NCBI RefSeq assembly: GCF_964340395.1
Contig: NC_135552.1
Span: forward strand, 25,494,181-25,558,180
DNA: 64,000 nt
Source: Glandiceps talaboti
Taxonomy: Eukaryota; Hemichordata; Enteropneusta; Spengelidae
Direction: 5' to 3'
Shown here: piece by piece, positions 56,001 to 64,000 of the stretch
Layout: every line of letters starts with the position of its first letter
How positions within the stretch are numbered: the first letter of the stretch is position 1
The notes under the pieces: model-generated
Database searches by the model: none
What the model was told of the DNA's origin: nothing
The model's input: only the letters and a program-made list of their open reading frames with translations
Position numbers and translations under genes: made by a program

Positions 56001-57448
56001 GGTAATGGGAGATGTTCAAAACTGAATAATAGTTAAATACTTCCACACAGGCAACAGTAACCTTACCCGCAATGAAAAACCTGTTCTGAAAATACTCGAA
56101 CATCAAATACACAATGAGTAAATCATGTACATGTATGATATAATATGTTTTCTAAATCATACCTTACGGAGAGATCTGATGAGATCATCCTCAGCTGCTG
56201 TTATTCTGGCAGCATAACAGTAGGACATTGGCAAGTACACTTGTCTACAGTGGCACCACAGTGTAGAAGGATGGGCTGGCATCCAGGTTGGAAATAACCT
56301 ACATTTAAAATGGTAAAAATACAATTGGGGAATATACTATCCCAGACTGCAGTGGTGAGAGGTGAAATAGCTAACTGCTAGGCCACTGACAACCCTCTGT
56401 TATCATTAACATAGTCTAAGACCTATTCTCCTATAAGTAAAATTTTCCAGGTACATTATTCATAGTAGAACAGTTACTGAAGTCTAACACTTTGTAGGAG
56501 TTCAGCATTATGTTATCTATCCTCCCCTTCTAACTTCTAATCATTGTAGTTTTATGTATAAATATATACTCACCACATCTCAGGTAATAACGTATTCATA
56601 CCATCCCAACTATAACAGTTGAAGACTGCCAACCAAAACTTGCCCCAGGATGGAATATACACAGCACCACCTGAAAGTGACAACATACTACAAACTGAAT
56701 GTACCAGCTGTGGATTATACATCACAGTCACTATAGCTATAAAGTAAGAGTAAGACTTAGAAGACAAAACTGAATTTTTGAGGAGACTGTACATGTATTC
56801 AAATGGAGTCTTGAAATTTCTGAAATAGAAATATGCTATGTTCTTTGTATGTTTGCAGATGTTAGAAAATTTAATATGAACCTTTTTAATGAATGATTTT
56901 AAAATCCTGTGAAGTACATTTCTAGCTTTTAGTAAGTTTTACCATGTCAGGGTTATCAGGTCCATTCACCCCCTCCCCCTCCCCTCCCTTCCCATAACTT
57001 AACTTAAAGACTGTGTAGACTATGCCTAGCCTTGAACAAGTCAGGGTTATAAGGTCCAACACCTCACCCCCCCCCCCATCAAACCCATCGCCCTATAACC
57101 CCCCCCCCCCCTTCCACTCCCATAACTGAACTTACCCAGACTGTGTAATATACTCCTAACCTTTACCAAGTCAGCATCATCAGGTACAACACCTAACCCC
57201 TCCCCCCACCCCCACCATAACCTTACTTACCCAGACTGTGTAGTATATTCCTAGCCTTTACCAAGTCAGCATCATCAGGTACAACACCTAACCCCCCCCC
57301 CCCCCCCTTCCCGTAACTTAACTTACCCAGACTGTGTAATACATTCCTAGCCTTTACCAAGTCAGCATCATCAGGTCCAACACCTAATATTCTCATTGCT
57401 GTATAATTCAATGATGTACCAAACACAGTGGCAGGTCCTTCAACATGT
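46936..57448 (-). CDS. LSS: Lanosterol synthase (2,3-oxidosqualene cyclase), 16 exons, N-terminal part not found
   Basis: Cyclises (3S)-2,3-oxidosqualene to lanosterol on the ER membrane, the first cyclic step of sterol synthesis. The 16 exons join in one frame (593 codons plus TAA) and align with human LSS from about residue 144 to the end. Visible are [40 protein letters not shown] with the catalytic acid Asp (human 455), [12 protein letters not shown], and QW-type motifs ([30 protein letters not shown]). Thr381, Cys449 and Val453 equivalents are present, the set that marks lanosterol rather than cycloartenol synthases. No internal stops or frameshifts, so it looks functional. Exons for the first ~143 residues are absent to the window end. 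Confidence 0.95.
47740..47818 (-). CDS. LSS: LSS visible exon 15
   Basis: [19 protein letters not shown] to NGDWPQ. Acceptor TTATTTCAG, donor CAG|GTACGC. Phase 2 in, 0 out. Confidence 0.92.
48749..48919 (-). CDS. LSS: LSS visible exon 14
   Basis: [18 protein letters not shown], a QW motif [16 protein letters not shown], to GLMAV. Acceptor AACTATAG, donor GTCAG|GTAGAT. Phase 2 in and out. Confidence 0.94.
49608..49631. repeat. (CATA)n microsatellite
   Basis: Five to six CATA units in the 2-kb LSS intron between exons 13 and 14, which otherwise shows nothing recognisable. Confidence 0.85.
50922..51002 (-). CDS. LSS: LSS visible exon 13
   Basis: [20 protein letters not shown] to YRYDL. Acceptor TGTTTTCAG, donor CTAGG|GTAAGT. 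Phase 2 in and out. Confidence 0.93.
51236..51440. repeat. (ATCC)n array with higher-order ~38-bp units
   Basis: ATCC tetramers organised into about five larger units containing CATTCATTCACATGCATCCA, about 100 bp past the donor of LSS visible exon 12 (minus strand). Confidence 0.9.
51543..51608 (-). CDS. LSS: LSS visible exon 12
   Basis: [21 protein letters not shown]. Acceptor TATTCATAG, chosen over an AG 4 bp further in because it keeps the frame. Donor GAAGG|GTAAGT. Phase 2 in and out. The ATCC array lies about 100 bp past its donor. Confidence 0.88.
51801..51906 (-). CDS. LSS: LSS visible exon 11
   Basis: [19 protein letters not shown] to HRKDEI. Acceptor ATACACAG, donor ATCAG|GTAATT. 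Phase 1 in, 2 out. Confidence 0.93.
52162..52222 (+). repeat. Dispersed repeat, copy 2 (first copy at 2783-2850)
   Basis: Same block order as the copy in the PCNT/AKAP9-like intron, here within an LSS intron. Family unidentified. Confidence 0.45.
52414..52510 (-). CDS. LSS: LSS visible exon 10
   Basis: [20 protein letters not shown] to NPSEVF, with the active-site Tyr of FATYE (human 503). Acceptor CTATTACAG, donor TTTG|GTAAGT. Phase 0 in, 1 out. Confidence 0.94.
53040..53189 (-). CDS. LSS: LSS visible exon 9 (catalytic Asp)
   Basis: [20 protein letters not shown] to FDAVNV. The Asp of SDCTAE protonates the epoxide; the Phe of PFST (human 444) and the Cys/Val that set lanosterol specificity are retained. 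Acceptor TTATATAG, donor GTG|GTAAAT. Phase 0 both sides. Confidence 0.95.
53381..53451. repeat. (GATCT/AATCT)n pentanucleotide repeat
   Basis: GATCT pentamers change to AATCT halfway. Begins about 20 bp past the donor of LSS visible exon 8 on the minus strand. Confidence 0.93.
53473..53652 (-). CDS. LSS: LSS visible exon 8
   Basis: [18 protein letters not shown] to YYRQMNK, including [16 protein letters not shown]. Acceptor ATCACTAG, donor AAG|GTAGGA. Phase 0 both sides, 60 codons. Confidence 0.94.
53968..54242. repeat. (CCA)n, CA-rich and (ATAC)n compound microsatellite
   Basis: Ten or so CCA triplets, then CA-rich DNA, then two long ATAC blocks (about 54022-54080 and 54168-54242). Ends 50 bp from the donor of the 28-nt LSS exon. 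Confidence 0.95.
54293..54320 (-). CDS. LSS: LSS visible exon 7 (28 nt)
   Basis: Tiny exon encoding LGLDGMKMN, matching the family between DYLW and GTNGSQ. Acceptor TTTCTGTAG, donor AAT|GTAAGA. Phase 2 in, 0 out. A long ATAC array lies 50 bp past its donor. Confidence 0.88.
54697..54794 (-). CDS. LSS: LSS visible exon 6
   Basis: [16 protein letters not shown] to RISDYL. Acceptor CTTTGTAG, donor CTGTG|GTAAGG. Phase 0 in, 2 out. Confidence 0.92.
55234..55352 (-). CDS. LSS: LSS visible exon 5
   Basis: [18 protein letters not shown] to [12 protein letters not shown]. Acceptor ATTTGTAG, donor CCA|GTAAGT. Phase 1 in, 0 out. Confidence 0.93.
55636..55744 (-). CDS. LSS: LSS visible exon 4
   Basis: [19 protein letters not shown] to HSWLLNLAY. 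Acceptor ATATTACAG, donor TATG|GTATGT. Phase 0 in, 1 out. Confidence 0.93.
56163..56298 (-). CDS. LSS: LSS visible exon 3
   Basis: [19 protein letters not shown] to LIRSLRK; contains the HCRQVY and PMSYCYA core with the active-site His (human 232). Donor AAG|GTATGA. Phase 2 in, 0 out. Confidence 0.94.
56574..56670 (-). CDS. LSS: LSS visible exon 2
   Basis: [17 protein letters not shown] to TLLPEM. Acceptor CACTTTCAG, donor ATGTG|GTGAGT. Phase 1 in, 2 out. Confidence 0.93.
56930..57326. repeat. LSS: ~95-bp minisatellite made from the 3' half of an LSS exon plus donor
   Basis: Copies of the end of LSS visible exon 1 lie at about 57213-57290, 57120-57195, 56993-57064 and, as a fragment, 56931-56980, separated by poly-C runs. 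The two nearest keep the coding end (ARNILHSLG) and an intact donor GTAAGT; the third has lost its donor. The copies decay with distance from the true exon. Confidence 0.9.
57327..57448 (-). CDS. LSS: LSS visible exon 1
   Basis: [15 protein letters not shown] to ARNVLHSLG, with [15 protein letters not shown] matching the family. Acceptor CCCACCAG, donor CTGG|GTAAGT. Phase 2 in, 1 out. Its 3' half is repeated tandemly downstream. Confidence 0.9.
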
Positions 57449-58144
57449 CTGGTGGGTAGAGAATAAAACATGCAACAATTACTTTAGGTAGCCATCTCTT
57501 TCACTTCTAGATCTATTAATTAAAAGTCCATCATCAGCTCTTTTCCTAAAATTCTCTTTTAGAATTAAAATATCCAAAATAGAAACCTGACAAATGAATT
57601 TCTAAAAGCCATAACATCATTCACATTGATTTTAATTATAATTCTATAATCTATTATCTGTTCACCATAACTCACACTTTTGATTTGAAATTTCAGGTAT
57701 TGATTCAAAATAATACAAAACTAGTATTAGCTGTGGATTTTATTTCTATTATCATAATTTGTATATTATATCGATTCAAAGCTAATCATTAAATGTAAAA
57801 CCATATTTGATAATTGCCATCATATTACAAACATGCTGTCACGTAAATAGGGAAAATGATAATTTCTATTTGGAATTGTATAAAATCGAACGCTTGACAA
57901 GCTACATTTGAATTTACATATTGTGATCCTCTTGATACATTTACCATCTGGTACCTAAGCTTGTTTGATAACCCCAATAATAATTTGAAATTTAAACAAT
58001 TGGTCACTTGATTTTTTGAAAATGTGGTTATTTGCTGGATTATTTCTACCTCATAAGATAAATCACATGATTTTTGTCCTTTAATCATGTGACTGACTTT
58101 AACCAATACAATCATTCCCATGATTACACTGTTAGTAATACATT

Positions 58145-58460
58145 GGATTGATCATGAGATCATTTTAAACAGACTCTCTGATTGATCATGAGATCATTTC
58201 AAACAGACTCTGATTTATCATGAGATTATTTCAAACAGACTCTCTGATTGACCATGAGATCATTGCAAACAGACTCTCTGATTGATCATGAGATCATTTC
58301 AAACAGACTCTGATTTATCATGAGATTATTTCAAACAGACTCTCTGATTGACCATGAGATCATTGCAAACAGACTCTCTGATTGACCATGAGATCATTGC
58401 AAACAGACGCTTTGATTTATCATGAGATCATTTCAAACAGACGCTTTGATTTATCATGAG
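58145..58460. repeat. 32-bp minisatellite, ~9.5 copies
   Basis: Units TTTCAAACAGACTCTCTGAT + TGATCATGAGATCA. A block of three variant units recurs, giving a higher-order period of about 97 bp. Confidence 0.9.
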
Positions 58461-59463
58461 TATTTTTTTCTGATTTTACTAAATAAATGTAATTATCAAT
58501 ACATGTATGTGTATGATTGTATCTTTTGTACTGTTATTATGCTTCATAGTTAACATACAATGGCTTGTTTTCTTGGCAGAATTTCAACACATTCAAAGCA
58601 TAGGGTTATCAAACTTTACATTTATCATTTATCTTGATACTGATAATTTCCAAACAATGTATGTTGTAAGATATTTTATATAAACAATTGAAAACTTTTA
58701 TCAATATTATTTTGAAATTCTGTTTTGTTTCATATTTTGCTATCAGTTTCTTAGTTACTTTTAATATCAACCTTCTATATAACCTATACACATAACTTTA
58801 TCTTTCCTAATCCAGCACCATTCCTGCCAAAATTCTAACAAACAAAAATTCTGTTTTTCTGTAACTTTCTGACAAATCTGAACTTGGTTATATTTTAGTC
58901 TCATAAAAACAACCAACGTTGAAGAATTGTGGTCAAATTTTATTAAAATGTGTTAATATTTACTACCATTTCAAGTCCTGTGACCACACATTTCATATTT
59001 ATCTGACAGTGAAGGGTTGAAATGTCAATATGTCAAAACTAGAGAATGGTGAATACCTTGTAGTCACCATGTGTGTTAATAACTAATATTACGATTGGCT
59101 TTTTTTGTTGTTGAAATATTCAAAACTATACAACTTTGAACATTATCTGTAAAACTACATCAGATGGGGTCAAGATACTTCTAAACTTATGAACTTAATT
59201 TGTTTTGTATGGATTCTCATTCAACATTCGTCATCAAACAAATCTTGTCAGCAATAAATGAGTAAATGTTCAACTAGTTTTTGCACCTCAGTGGGTTTTC
59301 AAAAAGTACTTTGCTATGTGTCAGTTTTATCACTGTATTCAACACTAGCATGCTGACAAACAATTGAACAATTCAATGACAATCAAAATTATCATAATTC
59401 AAAATATCAATATCCTATTAATTCTGATATTTGAGAGTCATTTCAACTTCTACCATTATCCCT

Positions 59464-59477
59464 ATTACCATGGTAAT
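59464..59477. promoter_or_regulatory. X-box-like palindrome
   Basis: ATTACCATGGTAAT, a perfect palindrome with the RFX core ACCATGGT; outer bases differ from the consensus. Confidence 0.25.
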
Positions 59478-59843
59478 ATCCTGTTTCTGGCCACTGTCAT
59501 ATCATATTTTTATTATGCTCAATTGCCTTTTTAAAAAATATTTTGGTCCTTTTGTTTTCTCCGTTGGTGGATATGTTTACAGATTAATCCTAGTGATTTG
59601 AACTGACAGGTATATCTTTTCTATCTGTTTATAGTACCTTATACAGAGACATATCTGGTGATAAAACACTTATAACATTACGAAGTACACGTCTTCCACC
59701 TCTTCCACCTCATAAACTAATCAATAACTAAACCTTGAATTAGTTTACATTGAATGTCATCCAGCTGGCTTGACAAAGTGTTAATAAGTAACAAAAACAA
59801 ACCATGCAGTCATAATAATTGCTTTTATTTGTTTCTACATGGT

Positions 59844-60009
59844 AGGGCGAAGTGTTGATTGATGGACCTGATTTACCGAGGTCTGCAAAACATCCCACAG
59901 GGTGAACTATTGATTGACAGGCCTGATGTGTTGACGCCTGCAGTGTACAAAACATCCAGAGCAAAGTGTTGGTTGTTGGACCTAGTATTTAAGGTTTGCA
60001 GTATACAGA
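59844..60009 (+). promoter_or_regulatory. Triplicated promoter-proximal segment of the FReD gene
   Basis: Three imperfect ~55-bp copies (from about 59844, 59898 and 59958), each with GTGTTGATTGATGGACCTG-like, CTGCA and AACATCC-like blocks, ending 20 bp before the start codon. The third carries a TATA-like TATTTAAG at 59986-59993, about 30 bp from a likely start site near 60018. TGATTGAT resembles a PBX/HOX site. Confidence 0.5.
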
Positions 60010-60030
60010 GTACACACAGTTAAATTAAAA

Positions 60031-60286
60031 ATGAAGTCCTTCATACTGGCGTCCGTTCTGCTTATCCTTAATATTGGTAGTGTCTGTTTGCAGGCAACCA
60101 CAGTGACAGGAGACCAGGCATGCCGTTCATACACATTTGTAGTACCACCAGGTGATATGTGTAACTGTGAAACTTTAGAGAGTAAAGTGGACAAACTTAC
60201 AACAAGAGTGCAAACTTTAGAAGCTGCTGTGAACAGAGGAGGATCTAATAATGGAGCTACATATTATACTATGTCTATCTACCAAG
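60031..60286 (+). CDS. FReD gene exon 1: signal peptide and coiled coil
   Basis: 85 codons, donor CAAG|GTATGT, phase 1 out. The 5'UTR is short if the TATA-like box at 59986 is used. Confidence 0.9.
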
Positions 60287-63200
60287 GTATGTGATTACAA
60301 GGTCCCTTCAAGGCTATACATAATATTATATGAATGCAATATTTACCTAGATCATCTTTCTTGTGTTTGTTCACTCAACTATCAATTTTATATCAATGGT
60401 AGACTGATTGTTCATTTGTTCTTCTCATTGCCGTCACAGCCAGGTTTTGAGCCAGTTCATGTGTGTTGTTATATATCTGCTTACCGGTAATATGTCATGA
60501 GTTTCAATGTAATTATATTGACCCTGACCAATGTTTAATTGTTACCATATTATTTATAAGATTTTAGTCATCACTTTTAAATGTCTTCATGGTTCAGGTC
60601 CTCCATATCTTAGTGAGTTAGTCAGTCTCTATGTCCTGGGGCGTAGTCTATGTTCTGCTGATCATATCAAACTTTACATTTACAGCCAGGACAAAAAAAC
60701 CATGGTGACAGGGCTTTCAGCGTTGCTTCCCCAGTTTTATGGACTGTTCTCCCTCTCCCTCTTCTGTCGTTGTGATAATTCCAATGTTTTTAAATGTATG
60801 CTGAAAATGCATCATTTTAATCTTGCCTTCTCTTAGATCTGGAAATCAGTTTTTATACTTTTTATGCTTGTTCTGTCTTTTAAGCGGCTCTGATCACTGT
60901 CTGTGGATTTTAGTCGCTATATAAATTAAATTATTATTATTATTATCATTATATTAAAGGGTGGTAAGCAGGTAAAATCTACCTGAGTTCCCCTATCATT
61001 TTACTGGGATTCCCACCAACATTATGGTACAATGTATTGGAAACTGTCAGTCAGTTTTACCATATTCCCTCTTACCAGGGTTCTGCAAACTTAGCAAAAA
61101 CACTGCTGACCATGCATCTTACAGGGAAAATACTGAAACAAGGATTTTCATGTGTAGTTTAAAAAAAAAGTCACAAAAAACATTTATAATACACAGAATG
61201 TTCTTGAATTACACTTGGTAAAAACTTACTGGTTTTTTTTAATCAGGAACTGAATAAAAGTCAGAGTCAAAGAAAAAAAAAGTAGTGGGTATAAAAATTG
61301 TATAACCAGTTGCAAATTATTTAAAAATCAAAATGGTTTTCTCTATTCTGCCTAAACAATACAATGATAAATAAGTTGTATGGTTAATAGAATACCAATA
61401 AAGTAGGCCATCTTACTCATACTAAAGGTTATACTCTACATATATTGTACCACAAAAAGTCATAAAAATATAAATCATACAATATAAATTATTATATTTA
61501 TGATATACTTAATAAATAATCCTAATATGTAGAGACAATAAATTACTACCATTTCATTATAGTTGACCAGAGTTTGGAGATGTTGTAAAATTTTTAACAA
61601 TAATCATTCTGGTACTATTAAAGAAATGAAAAAATAGTCATAATATCTATGGATAGAAGCAACTTTTAACAAAAACTGTTTGGATGACAGGGTAGTAGCC
61701 ATTATTGTACAACCACTGGGCTCCTTAGGCACCATCTGAGACTCACTGTTTTAATTGCATCGCCTGAAAAAATATGCTGGCTTATGAGAATGTCAGTTAC
61801 ATGAACAGGATTTTTTAGGTTTTTTATGAGTATGGCATAGCGTCTTGGCAGAGTCTGTGAAAACATTCACTCATGATTTTGTCTTTTAAGCCATGATTTG
61901 ATTTTGTCTTAAGTCCTGATTCAATATATGGTTGTGGGTGGCATGACAACTTTTTAAAGAATTAACTTGCAGATGATGTTGGCCATATAACTTATATAGA
62001 CATATAATTCTTTCATTAGTGTTACGACCATCATGGAAACCATATCATTAAATTTCCTTACCAACGTATGCATTTGTAGAAATGCAGATAAAAATGTAAT
62101 ATAATTATGCAGTATAATATAAATTGCGAAAATGTTAAATTTTGCACATACAAGATGGCCAGGCAAATTTTATTCATACTTTCTCAGTTTTCAGACTAAA
62201 CATATTTAGTACAATGGATTGTACATTTGAGTAGAAATGTAAGCATCCGACAAATTCCTGAACCACTCACGGTTGTGAAACACAGATAACTTTTTATCTT
62301 TAATTTCACACTCTAATGTAATATTTGTATAAAGTGAGTGACAAATAAGTGTATACAAGTGGTCCTTGGGGGGTTATTTTCAGTCAAAAGGTGTGTTTCA
62401 AAGTGATTTCATTTCCACTTCAAATTGGTAATATTTCATTACAACTTATGACAAACAACATACTTGGCATGCAGTACAAGTGTAAATATATGTGATATAT
62501 GTTTATTCTGTTTGGGTGAAGGTCAGTTTATATATAATTTATAATTCTCAAAAAGTTGAAAATAAATCAGTTACTCCATTATCAGAATATACCACGTTCA
62601 AAACCATCTTTAACCTGAAACATAATTATAAACCAAACATGCTGAACACATGTTGATATAATTATCAAGGACATACTTGAACTTTGTGTTGTGTTTCTTT
62701 ATCTCTCTGCCACATCCTGTGGCTCTGCAAATCACATGTTGTGGCAGATAATATACTCATTAGATGTTGTCCTTACACTGCCTGACTGATAAAATAAACC
62801 TACACCTTGTTCAAAGGGTGAGGGCGCTGTCAAACACACAGTAAGGTCTCATGCCTCAAAAACAGTATGTGATTTTGTGACGTACATGTACTTTATTATG
62901 TAGACAAAAAATGTGCAACTGTCAGAATTACATTTTACCCTCTAAACTCACAAAATCAACAGAATTTTTTCAAAGATGTTGCCATGATGTTTGTGTGTTT
63001 CCAGCCTCATTCACACACTCGGTCGTAGAGTGACAACATTGAACTTTGCAAGTTAATTTTGAACATGCTTATCATGAACCTGATAATGTCAGTATATTTT
63101 GGAGAAACAGCATATTGTTCAAAGTATAACTCATGACGACTTTTTCACTTTCATTTTTCAACTCAACTCTGATGATGTTGATAGATAAGAAATGTGCAGA

Positions 63201-64000
63201 TTTGTGGTAAACTAAAATACTTTGGTGAATTTTTTTTGGTGAATGTTGGTGAACGTAAATTAGTGTAGTGGTTTCACAGCACTGACCAGTCAAATAAGAA
63301 GAGCGCCCTCACTGGGTATAACATTTATACCAAACTATCCACACACACACAGACACACCTCTACAAAGCTAGATACCAACTAATCAGAGACCTGCATTTT
63401 ACAAGCCTTATGTAGATTATGAAATAAACATTTCACATCTGTTTAATTTCTTTTCCTTTATTTTTGCAGACTGTCAGGAACTGATGACTGATAGAAACAT
63501 CAAACATAAAAGTGGTATATACTTAGTACAACCTAAAAATGCCCCCAAGTCATTCCACGTATGGTGTGAAATTGACATCACTGGTGCATCGACAGTCATT
63601 CAGCGACGCATGGATGGATCAGTATCATTCAATCGAGACTGGGCTGACTACAAGAAAGGATTCGGTCAACTTGACGGTGAATACTGGTTAGGAAATGAAC
63701 ACATTCATCAACTAACTAGTCAGGGAGAGTATCAGTTACATATTGAGATGGAAGATTGGGAAGGCAACGCCGGACATGCTAAGTACAATATGTTTGAACT
63801 TGGTGATGAAAACGACAAATATCGGTTGGATATTGATGGGTACAGTGGAGATATTGGTGACTCGTTGACGTATCATGATGGACAACAATTCAGTACACGT
63901 GACACTGACAACGATGTTTCTGGTCATGAGAATTGTGCTGTACTTCATGAGTCAGCATGGTGGTATCGTTCCTGCCATTGGTCTAATCTGAATGGTGTTT
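60031..64000 (+). CDS. Secreted fibrinogen-related (FReD) protein, 3' end cut by the window
   Basis: Two exons visible, joined in phase 1. Exon 1 starts at an ATG in good context (AAAAATGAAG) and encodes a signal peptide (MKSFILASVLLILNIGSVCL), a short Cys-containing stretch (DMCNCETLES) and four heptads of coiled coil (LESKVDKLTTRVQTLEAAV), likely for oligomerisation. Exon 2 opens with CQELM and the fibrinogen C-terminal fold: GIYLVQP, VIQRRMDGSVSFNRDW, GEYWLGNEHIHQLT, FSTRDTDND (calcium loop), CAVLHESAWWYRSCHWSNLNG. Related to ficolins, tenascin/angiopoietin-type FReDs and invertebrate FREPs, often innate-immune lectins; the exact subfamily is not resolved. Confidence 0.93.
60531..60950 (+). 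mobile_element. Degraded L2/CR1-like LINE 3' end
   Basis: A frame through 60531-60836 encodes a reverse-transcriptase C-terminus: ITFKCLHGSGPPYLSELVS, SLCSADHIKL and FKCMLKMHHFNLAF match the FKxLHGLAPPYLSELL...RSLRSAD...FKxxLKTHLFNLAF pattern of L2/CR1-group ORF2 tails. A short 3'UTR with GCTATATAAATTAAA and an (ATT)n tail follows. Strongly 5'-truncated and mutated; inserted in the sense of the host gene. Confidence 0.75.
60965..61105. repeat. Dispersed repeat, copy 2 (first copy at 27425-27575)
   Basis: Colinear blocks with the copy in the PCNT/AKAP9-like intron. It lies just after the LINE fragment in the FReD intron. Confidence 0.6.
63470..64000 (+). CDS. FReD gene exon 2: fibrinogen C-terminal domain (partial)
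   Basis: Acceptor TTTTTGCAG, phase 1 in. Open to the window end at LNGV, so the last ~30 residues of the domain are missing. The usual GGW before TVIQRR is replaced by TGAS. Confidence 0.95.

Larger units (their letters stand above)
57449..60030. other. Region between LSS visible exon 1 and the FReD gene
   Basis: 2.6 kb of AT-rich DNA. I searched the minus strand for the missing LSS N-terminal exons (motifs such as DGGWG or GHWTGDYGGP) and saw none. It holds a 32-bp minisatellite and the repeats upstream of the FReD gene. Probably partly an LSS intron. Confidence 0.6.
60287..63469. other. FReD intron 1 (3.2 kb)
   Basis: Holds the LINE 3' end, the dispersed repeat at 60965-61105 and AT-rich DNA. 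AGGGCGC motifs occur at 62821 and, inverted, near 63301 beside the next exon. No further exon seen. Confidence 0.6.

Noticed and set aside
46936-57448. LSS pseudogene
   Set aside because: All 16 exons have intact splice sites, one continuous frame and every checked active-site residue; only the unseen N-terminus is open.
46936-57448. Cycloartenol synthase rather than lanosterol synthase
   Set aside because: The cycloartenol-type His and Ile are replaced by Cys and Val as in animal lanosterol synthases, and the surrounding sequence is closest to animal LSS.
57449-58121. Upstream LSS exon in minus-strand frames of this interval
   Set aside because: None shows QW or other cyclase motifs, and none ends in the required phase 2.
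60531-60836. Extra exon of the FReD gene
   Set aside because: The translation matches the C-terminus of a LINE reverse transcriptase and is followed by an (ATT)n tail.

Overview
The window is AT-rich animal nuclear DNA: short exons, long introns, GT-AG splice sites, microsatellites, minisatellites and degraded transposons. It carries three genes. A pericentrin/AKAP9 gene that looks unduplicated, an animal-type lanosterol synthase (lost in arthropods and nematodes) and a fibrinogen-related (FReD) gene together suggest an invertebrate deuterostome such as a hemichordate, amphioxus or echinoderm. The species cannot be fixed from the sequence, and a lophotrochozoan is not excluded.

Layout. (1) Positions 1-42524, plus strand: the 3' part of a giant coiled-coil centrosomal scaffold of the pericentrin/AKAP9 family. 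I assemble 37 exons whose phases all join, giving about 2,392 codons that end in a PACT domain, a Ser/Pro/Arg-rich linker and a short C-terminal helix. The 5' part lies left of the window. (2) 42525-46935: convergent intergenic DNA with the 3'UTR, a MITE and a LINE/SINE-like 3' tail. (3) 46936-57448, minus strand: 16 exons of lanosterol synthase (593 residues plus stop, matching about residue 144 to the end of the human enzyme). The first ~143 residues were not found in the window. (4) 57449-60030: no recognisable exons; a 32-bp minisatellite and a triplicated segment just upstream of the next gene. (5) 60031-64000, plus strand: a secreted protein with signal peptide, short coiled coil and fibrinogen C-terminal domain, cut by the window end. 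Its intron holds the 3' end of an L2/CR1-like LINE.

The genes do not form a pathway: one organises the centrosome, one makes lanosterol, one is probably a secreted lectin-like protein. The linkage is informative, because human PCNT and LSS are also close together on 21q22.3.

The most unusual signal is structural. Most tandem arrays start within about 0-160 bp downstream of a 5' splice site, and several have copied the splice site itself: donor arrays at 18320 and 38364, an acceptor array at 34078-34350, and an array at 56930-57390 that repeats the end of an LSS coding exon with its donor. Other points are a 21-nt microexon adding exactly one coiled-coil heptad, a GC-AG intron, a NAGNAG acceptor, RFX X-box-like palindromes and CTCF-like sites.
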